The notes beneath the pieces are model-generated. The model saw nothing but the letters and a program-made list of their open reading frames with translations. It was not told where the DNA came from and did not search any database. This document shows positions 55,829 to 64,000 of a stretch of DNA of 64,000 nucleotides, piece by piece; the stretch's first letter is position 1; the number at the start of each line of letters is the position of its first letter. The position numbers and the translations under genes were made by a program. The stretch is from contig CM041778.1 of the NCBI GenBank assembly GCA_023374045.1, positions 94,242,839-94,306,838 of the forward strand, in the 5' to 3' direction. This DNA comes from Limonium bicolor (Eukaryota > Streptophyta > Magnoliopsida > Caryophyllales > Plumbaginaceae).

Positions 55829-56878
55829 ATGGGGGAGAAGGATCAAAACCCTGAGGATTCTAACAAAGGGAAAGGGAAAATCGGAGTCGTCGATGGAGGA
55901 GAAACCGGAAAAACGGAAATCGACTCCCAAGACCCATTATACCTGCATCCAAGTGATAACCCAGGGATGAAGATCGCTCATGTTTACAATGGAAAAGAGG
56001 GCTTCGCAGGATGGAAAAGGGCGGTCACCGTTGCCCTAAAGGCGAAGAGCAAATTTGGGTTGCTCGATCGCTCGATACAACCTCCGCAACCTGAAGATGG
56101 TCGATACTTGCTCTGGGAAAAATGCAATCACATGTTGATAGCTTGGTTATCGCAGTGTGTTGCCCCAGACATTGCAGACTCGATTCTTTATTATTCCAAT
56201 GCGGCCGATGCTTGGGACATGATTTGCGGACGGTACGAGCAGGCGAACGTGGCCCAGATTTATGCGCTCAAGAAGGAACTCGGGAAGCTAGAACAGAGCA
56301 AGAATCGATCTCAGTGTATTACACAAAAATGAGAAAAATCTGGGACGAGTTAGATCTGTTGGACAAGAAACCCACTTGTTCTTGCCGCCAAGAAGGAATA
56401 CTTCGATCTGCGACAACGCGAGAAAACCCTACAGTTCCTGATGGCGCTCAACGATAATTACTCAACTGTCGTGAGTAATATCCTTCTACGAGATCCTTTA
56501 CCCTCCCTTGTGCAAGCTTATGCTCTAGTAATCCAGGAAGAACGTCGAAGACAGATTCCAGTCCGTAGCGGCACTCCTACTCAAGAAACCCTAGTTCTCG
56601 CAGCTGACAGAGGGAAGAATGTCTCTTATCAGGCGCAAAGAAGAACCCAGAAGGATCCCAACAAGCAGAACTTACATTGTTCAAAATGTCAAAAGAAGGG
56701 ACATACGAAGGACATGTGCTTCGAGATAGTGGGCTATCCCGACTGGTGGAAGAAGAAAAACAGTCCAAACAGCAACAACAATTCCATCGCGGGAGTAGTA
56801 ACAAATGGAGAAGCATCTGTCACAAGGCGCACAAATGAAGTCTCGCCAATCTCTGGAGTCTCGCCAATCCTGGCCTAA
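55829..56878 (+). pseudogene. copia-B gag
   Basis: Starts MGEKDQNPEDSNKG. The N-terminal copia gag domain is clear (YLHPSDNPGMKIAHVYNGKE, then WKRAVTVALKAKSKFGLLD). Two 1-base shifts (near 56305 and 56395) move the frame. The zinc knuckle CSKCQKKGHTKDMC (CX2CX4HX4C, about 56675-56720) lies in the last frame, which stops at 56876-56878. The product forms the virus-like particle. Confidence 0.92.
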
Positions 56879-56898
56879 ACGCCCAACAATACAACAGG

Positions 56899-59800
56899 TT
56901 GATTAACTTGCTTGAGAAAGATCATCCAAATCGACCAGAATCAGTGCAAGAATGCACTTTCTCAGGTAAGCCGATTCTTACCCTAAATCTCAGTCACAGT
57001 TTAACTGGTCAATCTGCTTTCATTGGAACGAATTCCTGGATAATCGATACAGGAGCATCAGAAAACATGTGCTGGGATAGATCTTTGTTTATGCATATGC
57101 ATGATTTACCTGAGAAACATGACATAACCATGCCTGACGGACATACACAAGCTGTTAGCCAATTTGGGAGTGTTAAAATAGGAAAGAACTTTGTTCTGCA
57201 TGATGTTCTCTTTGTTGAACCATTTAAATTTAATCTTTTATCCGTCAGAAAACTTGCAGCACAGATTAATCGTGACATATTGTTCAACCAACATGCTTGT
57301 TATGTGCAGGGCCGTGAATCTAATGAACACTTGGTTATAGGAAAAATAGTGAGTGGGTTGTATATTCTGGTGAATGAAGCAATGGATAGAGTGTTTTGTA
57401 AACAGAAAGATGTAAAGACCCGGATTACTTGTTCCAATCTTGTAGACCACAATCAAAAAGCTTGGTTGTGGCACACTAGGTTAGGACATGTCCCATTCCA
57501 TAAACTTGAAACATTAAACTTGATAAAGAAACATGATGTGCCTGATTGTACTGCTTGCGAAATTTGCTGTAAAGCAAGATCAATAAGACAACCTTTCTCT
57601 GATTCTAGCATAAAAACTAGCGATTGTTTTGAGCTAATACATGTAGATGTATGGGGACCATTCAAAGTTCCAACTTATGATGGTCATAGTTATTTCCTCA
57701 CAATCGTAGATGACTATTCTAGATGCACTTGGACTCACTTACTAAAACTAAAATCTGATGCTTTCTCTGTTCTTATCTGTTTTATCAAACTGGTTGACAG
57801 ACAATTTGAAAGAAAGGTAAAAATTGTACGGAGTGACAATGCTCTAGAATTAGGCTCAAGTAACGAGGGAATAAAATTTTTCAGAGAACATGGAATAATA
57901 CACCAAACTTCCTGTCCTCATTCCCCTCAACAAAATGGAGTTGTTGAGAGGAAACATAAGTACTTGTTGGAAACAGCAAGAGCCCTATACTTTCAATCCA
58001 ATTTAAGCTTAGATTTTTGGGGGGAATGTATCCGCTATGCAACATACATAATCAACAGATTGCCCTCAAGAGCAATCGAAGGAAAAACACCATATGAAAA
58101 GTTGCATAACAAAACACCAGATTATAACACACTGAAAGCATTTGGTTGCCTCTGCTATAAAACAGACGTGCGAAAATACAAGGGAAAATTTGAACCTCGT
58201 GGTAGTGCTTGTGTTTTCCTAGGTCTGGAAGAAAACAAGAAAGGTTTCAAAGTCTTAGAAATAACAACAAAAAATGTAACTGTTAGTAGAGATCTTGTCT
58301 TCTATGAGAACACCTTCCCTCTCCATGAACAAACCCACAAAACTGATAAACACCAGTATGATCAAAATCAAAATACTGAAGAATTATACAGTTTTGTGGA
58401 TGAAGAAATAATACACATTAAACACCCTGATCCTCCTAGACAACCAGACCTCATTTCAGATTCAGCTGATCAGCCAAATCCCATTTCAGACTCCACAGAA
58501 CAACAAGAACAAAACAGAATATCCTCTCAGTCTCCTTCTGATTTAGATTCTACTCAAAGCAATGATCAGAATTTATTACTCAGAAGGTCCACAAGAGAAA
58601 GGACCATCCCAAAACACCTAAATGATTATTTTTTAGGTGAAAGCAGTATACCTGAGAATGACACCTTTAGCAGCATATTATGTGAGAGAATGAGAAACAA
58701 TTCTGTTGAAAGAACAAACTGTCTCTCAGACTCTGTTGTTGATACCCCTTCTGTTAAAACCTTCAATGTTACTGCTCTATCTTCTCATTCCCATTCTGTT
58801 TTGAAATCTGTCTACACCATCCAAGAACCTAAAACCTATAAAACAGCGTCCAAACACCCACACTGGATAGAGGCCATGAAGAAAGAATTAGAAGCCTTGC
58901 AAAACAACCACACCTGGACGATTGTGGATCAACCCAGCAACAAAAGAATTATAGGTTGTAAATGGGTATACAAGATTAAGTTAAAATCTGATGGAAGTCT
59001 AGAAAGGTACAAAGCACGTTTGGTAGCAAAGGGTTACACACAACAATACGGGGAGGATTATTGGGAAACCTTTTCCCCGGTAGTAAAAATTACCACAATC
59101 CGAACTCTTGTTGCTGTTGCTACCAAAAGAAATTGGCAAATTGATCAATTAGACATTAACAATGCCTTCCTTCATGGGGATCTTGAAGAAGATGTATATA
59201 TGGAACTCCCCGAAGGAATGCAACACATTTACAAAGATAAAGTGTGCAAGTTACATAAATCCTTGTATGGATTGAAACAATCATCCCGGCAATGGTATGA
59301 AAAACTTTCTGTTTTCCTTCAATTACAAGGATATGTGCAATCAAAAAATGACTATTCTCTGTTCATTAAATATGATGGAAACTTTCACACTCTTATTGGA
59401 ATTTATGTTGATGATATGATTCTAACTGGAAATAATTCTGCTGAGATTAAAAGCATCAAACAGAAGCTTGACAATACTTTTAAAATTAAAGATCTTGGTA
59501 AGTTGAGCTATTTTCTGGGTATGGAGTTCCTCTACACAGCAGGGGGACTTCTCCTCACTCAAGGCAAGTATGCTGCAGATCTAGTTGCAGATTATCTCAC
59601 AGAACAAACAGGTACTGTTTCTGTTCCCTTACCCTCTGGCATAAAATTGGAGACTGTTCAAGGTAGTACAATTTCAGACCCAAGCTTTTATCGCAGATTG
59701 ATAGGTAGAATCAATTTCTTAACAAATACACGCCCTGACTTAGCTTTTCCAGTGCAGCATCTCAGTCAATTCATGCATCAGCCAAAGGAAGAACACCTCA

Positions 59801-60400
59801 GTGCAGCAATTCACCTGGTGCGGTATATCAAAGGCACAGCACACCGAGGGATCTTCTACAACAACAACCCAAATCTGGACTTGATTGCATACTGCGACGC
59901 TGATTGGGCAAGCTGCTCTATTACTCGGAGGTCTATCAGCGGATATATTCTGCTTCTAGGGGGAGCTGCCATCAGCTGGAAATCAAAAAAACAAGAAACA
60001 GTGGCACTTTCCACAGCTGAATCTGAGTACCGTTCAATACGCAGAGTTACAACAGAGATTGCATGGCTCACACGATTAACACATGAGCTGGGAGTTAAAG
60101 AGTAGAACCTATCAAAGTACACTGCGATAACAAGGCTGCCATCTACAAATCGCTAGAAATCCGGTATTCCACGAAAGGACCAAACACATAGAGGTGACTG
60201 CCATCTGGTTAGAGAGAAGCTTCAAAATGGGTTTAATTAGCCTTAACTACGTCCCTGGACAGAATCAGTTAGCCGACGTTCTGACTAAGCAAGTCACTGC
60301 AAAGGACTATCTGAATTTCTTCCGACAGACAAGTACATTGTCCAATTCTGAAGTCAGCACGCAACACAGGGGGAGTCATTATTCATCAAATGGTGACTGA
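56899..60400 (+). pseudogene. copia-B polyprotein: protease, integrase, RT, RNase H
   Basis: 1068 codons are open from 56899 to 60105. The protease motif is SWIIDTGASENMC (about 57035). The GAG-pre-integrase and zinc-finger part is WHTRLGHVPFHK and CTACEICCKA. The integrase DDE is HVDVWGPF, VRSDNALELG and GVVERKHKYLLETARA. RT carries LDINNAFLHGDL and YVDDMILTG (about 59405). RNase H carries YCDADWASC (about 59890) and ALSTAESEYR. A TAG at 60103-60105 and small indels to about 60225 break the last ~100 codons. The correct ending (VPGQNQLADVLTKQ) is readable at 60240-60300. Confidence 0.95.
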
Positions 60401-60475
60401 CAGAGGCTCAACACTGAGGAGCTAGTTCTTTATTCATGTATCCAAGAATTGAATAGTGTTTCCTATTCTACTTCT

Positions 60476-60485
60476 TGAGGGGGAG
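60476..60485 (+). promoter_or_regulatory. polypurine tract of copia-B
   Basis: TGAGGGGGAG directly precedes the 3' LTR start TGTAGAAATT. Confidence 0.85.
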
Positions 60486-60631
60486 TGTAGAAATTACACT
60501 TTAGTCCTCACTCCTCTGTTAGTCTCTGTATGGTTACATATGAAGTATATATATGTAGGCGTGTAACTAGTATACTTGTATGTACGAATGAACACATTAC
60601 TCTAATAATAACAAAGTCTATTCATTCGATA
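60486..60631 (+). repeat. 3' LTR of copia-B
   Basis: 146 bp, matching the 5' LTR except for one extra TA, one T and one C. It ends CGATA before the TSD GTACT. Confidence 0.95.
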
Positions 60632-60636
60632 GTACT

Positions 60637-61450
60637 CGCTCCACTCTTCTTCCTCTTCATTTCTCCATACACCATCGACACCTCCGTATTATTATTACGT
60701 CCAACCTCTGTCTGACTTATTACCAGTTAATATGTCAGGCTAAGGAGGATTTACTCCGGGTGAAGGTTTAATTATGTATTTGTATTAATTATGCAATATT
60801 TCTACTGGTTAAAATAAATTCAGTTTGTTACGATTAAAGTTTTGTTTCTCTCCCTTTTTAATAAATTTCATCGATTTATTAAAAAGCCTTACTAAATCTG
60901 TTTTTAATCTGATCGGTGACGAACAGACAGGTTAATTAAGCCGTAAAACTGTAGGAACTTATTTTCATCGTTTAAGTTAATACAAGTTGCAAGAATAAAA
61001 TTCCTCACACTCCTCTGCCGTTTACACGCATTTTGCTTGAGTTTTCATCGGACCTTGCATTTTCAGGTAAACGAGTTCTTATGAGTTTTCATCGGACCTT
61101 AAGATAATAACAGGAATCTTGCCAAATTATTTTATTAAACCGGTAGAGATAGCACAATTAATCATATCATATTAACCTGAACCCGGAGTTCCGTTTAATT
61201 TAACTTCAGTTCACTAAATTAATCTGTTATTTACTTTTCAGAAACAAGTCAATTAACTTCCCCCTTTTGTGACAAGCTTAGGTACTACTTATTTCACTAT
61301 AAGTCCCACGGTTCGATATCCGGTCGCTTACACTTAACTATACTACAACGACCGGGATTTGTTTGCAGCCCGACGGATATTTTGAGTTTTAATTTCTTTC
61401 CTTTTATTTTAATAACACCAGTTCTAACCACTCACGATAACACGTCTGCA
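60637..61450 (+). repeat. Athila 5' LTR, second piece (R/U5)
   Basis: Contiguous with 54936-55573 once copia-B and one GTACT are removed. AT-rich, without open frames. The end is taken as GTCTGCA at 61450, three bases before the primer site; GATAACA at 61442 is an alternative. Confidence 0.7.
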
Positions 61451-61453
61451 AAA

Positions 61454-61471
61454 TGGCGCCGTTGCCGGGGA
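61454..61471 (+). promoter_or_regulatory. primer-binding site of Athila (tRNA-Asp)
   Basis: TGGCGCCGTTGCCGGGGA is exactly complementary to the 3' end of plant tRNA-Asp, the usual Athila primer. Confidence 0.93.
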
Positions 61472-61874
61472 CTTGATTTATTCTAGTCCCTAAGCCCCGG
61501 TTAATTCACCTGTTATATTAATAATCTGTTAATATTATTTGTTGTTAATCTAATTTTGGACATCTAACTTTGGACTTCGGACTTCTGACTTCTGACATCT
61601 AATTACTAACTCTTATTATTATTGTCATTTAATTTCCATTGTCCTTAACATTTAATTTCCATTGTCATTCAATTTCCAGTATACTAACTTATAATTTCCA
61701 GTATACTAACTACTAACTTTAATTTTCTGTCATTTCTTTCCATTGTCATTTCAATTTTCTGTCATTTCTTTCCATTGTCTCTAACTACTAACATTTAATT
61801 TCTGTCAACTAATTCCTAACATTTTTATTTATTCTAACACATAACGAGTTTCTTTTCTCTGTTTTGAGTGGTGA
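61472..61874. other. Athila leader between primer site and gag
   Basis: Degenerate short repeats of TTTAATTTCCATTGTCATT and TAACTTTGGACTTCGG-like blocks. No open frame. This is the expected 5' untranslated/packaging leader. Confidence 0.6.
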
Positions 61875-64000
61875 ATGCCTTTTACCAGGTCAAACAGCCT
61901 CCCAGAAAATATCAATAATCACACGGTTGGTTACAATCCAGAGATCGAGAGAACCTTTCTGCGCACTCTAAGGCAGAACCGAACTCAACAATACATTACC
62001 ACCACAGTGATAAAATCTGACCCGGAAGCTGACATGGCATCTACACCAGCGACAGTTCGAAATATCAACAGGCCGTCTAACCAAGGACAACAGCCTGCTA
62101 TCATCCTTCCTCACCTTAGCCCATCCGAATACGATGAGTGGCAGAAGCTGAAGCCATATCATCAGATCAGATGTGTTAAGGAGCTGGGCATGTTTGATGG
62201 TTCCAGTCCAGACAAAGCCCTGTTACATGTTACTAAGTTCTTGCAACATGCCAACAGTCTTACTGCAACCGACGCAGTACTCCAGTACGCAAGATTGTCA
62301 TTATTCCCTCACAGTCTGACGGGAAATGCGAGCAAGTGGTATCATAGCCTAACACCAAGTACCATTGGTACCTGGGATGACATGGCCACCAAGTTCTACG
62401 ATAAATTCCTACCCCCGAGCCGAACATTGGAGATGATTGCTGAAATCTATAATTTCAAGCAACCTGGGTCGGAGAATATTTGTGAAACTTGGGACCGTTT
62501 CAAAGGACTACTACTTACTTGTCCTCACCATGGTCTGACGAAAGAGCAAGTATCACAATTGTTCTACAAAGGCTTGATCGGTCCGTGCAGAACAATGGTA
62601 CTGTCCTCGTTAGGGGCTGATATTCTGAAAAAGCCAGGAGCACAATTCCTGAATAGCATGGAGTCTCTCTGTGAAGAAATCAGAGACTGGGCCTCCGGTG
62701 GATCAAGGAGCGGTACTCCAGGTTTATACCATGTTGGGGAAAGTGATAACAAGTTCGACCAACTGATGAAAAGCCATGAACAACTCATGGAAAGCAATGC
62801 TCAGCAGGCAACAAAAGTAAGTACTCTGCAGAAAGTGGTTGAGCAGATGGCTATGAACTCCTACCCCCAGCAAGCTAAGTCGATGATTTCCCGATCATCT
62901 ACAACCCCTCCAGGCTATGCACCTCTGTCCCAATCATCTCCTGTTATTTCTTGTACACAATGTGGTGGGCCTCATGACTATGAACAATGCCCCCAGCTAC
63001 AAGAATTAAAAGCAGCAGAGGAGGCAAACTATCTCACCAACAATTCAGGATACAGACAACCTTGGCAACGTAACATGCAATCCAACCTTCGCTACTCAAA
63101 CACCGACAATATCCAAAACCCACATACACTTCAACCATCTCAAAATTACAGACCTCAGTCCAATTTCCAAGGAGGCCAAAGGCAATATCAGCAACAGCCT
63201 TATGGCAATGAAGCTTCTTCGAGTCGACCGACTCAACCTCCTTCGAATCCTGAGTCTGATATGTCCCAAATGCAAGAGATGTTTAAAGCGATGATGGGTA
63301 AGTCCCAAGACACGCAAGAGGAGGTCACAGCCCTTCGCAAAGACCAAAGAGCCTTGCAGTCTCAAATACAACAGCTTCTAACTCAACAAAGACCTCCTGG
63401 TCAACTACCTTCACAAACCAATCCAAATCCAAAAGAGTATGCAAAAGCAATTTACGTAGTGGACCAGCCCATCACATTAGCTCAAAGGGAGCAACAACCC
63501 GAGAGTGAAATGGTCCCTGAAGTGGAGCAGCAGGCCAAGAAAGAATACCTCGACATGAACCAACTGAAGCTCTATGCCAAATTAGTTGCGATAAACGAAA
63601 TGATGGAAGGTCCACTAGACCTTACATCACAGCAACCGGAGAGCAAACTGGTTCATATAGTGGACGACTTACTTGAGGATTTGAATTACTCTATACCACC
63701 ACCCCCATTCAAAAATGAGCAAACGGTATCAAACCTTCTGCTTGAGCTTGAAGACAAGCCATCAGAGGACAACTTCTACCTCAACTTCGTGGAGCCTCCT
63801 CCCTCTGAAGTCAATTACCGTTATTTTCCCTCCTTCTCTGTGCTATATCCAGAAAATAAGGATAGTTACATCCTCAAAAATGAAGGGAAATGCTCGCTCC
63901 GTCAGAAAATCCAACAAAATACCAATACACCTTCAAGGAACCACCTCCCTCTGAAGTTGAATTCAATCAAGGCTCTTCCTATGAGCCTCTCAAAGAAGAC
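61875..64000 (+). CDS. Athila gag (open to window end)
   Basis: ATG at 61875 opens a frame without a stop for more than 700 codons to the window edge. The N-terminal half is the Athila gag domain (RLSLFPHSLTGNASKWYHSL, TWDDMATKFYDKFLPPSRT, ETWDRFKGLLLTCPHHGLT, where CPHHG is characteristic). A zinc knuckle CTQCGGPHDYEQC (CX2CX3HX4C) lies near 62955-62995. A Gln/Pro-rich stretch (about 63060-63260) and a coiled-coil-like segment (EEVTALRKDQRALQSQIQQL) follow. The frame appears intact, unlike every other gag in this window. Confidence 0.94.
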   Translation, partial: MPFTRSNSLPENINNHTVGYNPEIERTFLRTLRQNRTQQYITTTVIKSDPEADMASTPATVRNINRPSNQGQQPAIILPHLSPSEYDEWQKLKPYHQIRCVKELGMFDGSSPDKALLHVTKFLQHANSLTATDAVLQYARLSLFPHSLTGNASKWYHSLTPSTIGTWDDMATKFYDKFLPPSRTLEMIAEIYNFKQPGSENICETWDRFKGLLLTCPHHGLTKEQVSQLFYKGLIGPCRTMVLSSLGADILKKPGAQFLNSMESLCEEIRDWASGGSRSGTPGLYHVGESDNKFDQLMKSHEQLMESNAQQATKVSTLQKVVEQMAMNSYPQQAKSMISRSSTTPPGYAPLSQSSPVISCTQCGGPHDYEQCPQLQELKAAEEANYLTNNSGYRQPWQRNMQSNLRYSNTDNIQNPHTLQPSQNYRPQSNFQGGQRQYQQQPYGNEASSSRPTQPPSNPESDMSQMQEMFKAMMGKSQDTQEEVTALRKDQRALQSQIQQLLTQQRPPGQLPSQTNPNPKEYAKAIYVVDQPITLAQREQQPESEMVPEVEQQAKKEYLDMNQLKLYAKLVAINEMMEGPLDLTSQQPESKLVHIVDDLLEDLNYSIPPPPFKNEQTVSNLLLELEDKPSEDNFYLNFVEPPPSEVNYRYFPSFSVLYPENKDSYILKNEGKCSLRQKIQQNTNTPSRNHLPLKLNSIKALPMSLSKK

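Larger units (their letters stand above)
55574..60631 (+). mobile_element. Ty1/copia retrotransposon copia-B, full length
   Basis: Short LTRs (142 and 146 bp) flank a complete gag-pol. The TSD GTACT is perfect (55569-55573 and 60632-60636). The two LTRs differ only by three small length changes and no substitution, so the insertion is very recent. It sits in the Athila 5' LTR. The frames nevertheless show several 1-base indels. Confidence 0.97.
54936..64000 (+). mobile_element. Athila-lineage Ty3/gypsy element, 5' end, interrupted by copia-B
   Basis: The 5' LTR is inferred in two pieces (54936-55573 and 60637-61450, about 1.45 kb). A perfect tRNA-Asp primer site and an Athila-type gag open to the window end follow. 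The left LTR limit is uncertain (TGTTTAAACATAAGG is the best candidate). Protease and pol lie beyond the window. Confidence 0.88.

Overview
The window is plant nuclear DNA, almost certainly from a flowering plant. It consists almost entirely of transposable elements stacked inside one another, and I see no ordinary host gene. The plant assignment rests on the element types: Ty1/copia, Tat, Athila and chromodomain-type Ty3/gypsy retrotransposons with initiator-Met or Asp tRNA primer sites, an L1-type LINE with a zf-RVT domain, FAR1/MULE transposase, the plant mobile domain (PMD), and hAT and Stowaway-type MITEs. Non-coding filler is AT-rich. The species cannot be named from this sequence.

Layout. 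1-3280: 3' part of a copia element on + (integrase, RT, RNase H, 3' LTR). 3281-11616: mostly non-coding, with a ~200-bp tandem array (4.86-6.36 kb), a ~45-bp array (6.94-7.62 kb), one exon-like coding fragment between them, an LTR-like block on - (9.3-10.7 kb) and a zinc-knuckle fragment. 11617-22555: a ~10.9-kb Mutator-like element (MULE) with terminal inverted repeats. It carries a spliced FAR1/MULE transposase followed by an OTU-protease domain on +. A PMD gene with five coding exons runs convergently on -, next to a small ORF, also on -. A 296-bp tandem array lies between the two gene sets, and a 947-bp hAT element sits in the OTU region. 22675-23527: a 5'-truncated LINE with a 14-bp target-site duplication (TSD).

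25.7-50.8 kb: an old, decayed copia element on - is the substrate for later insertions. A chromovirus-type Ty3/gypsy element (26063-34610, -, TSD GATCG, LTRs about 1% apart) and a ~6-kb LINE (50640 down to 35484, -) both sit in it. A Tat-type gypsy element (40016-49092, +, TSD GGGGG) sits in the LINE. The Tat element has lost most of RNase H and all of integrase, but carries a large antisense gene. 51-54.9 kb: AT-rich, with a SINE-like head, a Stowaway-like MITE and a 191-bp hAT MITE. 54.9-64 kb: the 5' end of an Athila element on +, whose 5' LTR is split by a young copia element (55574-60631, TSD GTACT). The Athila gag is open to the window edge.

Two things stand out. The MULE has a MuDR-like convergent layout, with PMD in place of the helper gene and an OTU domain on the transposase. 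Four unrelated LTR families each carry an iterated, CG-rich, partly palindromic motif in U3 (GACCGGTC, GTCCGAAC/GTTCGGAC, GTCCGGGT/ACCCGGAC, GCGGAC). Boundaries described as exact are supported by TSDs, terminal repeats or splice-frame continuity read directly; the others are approximate.
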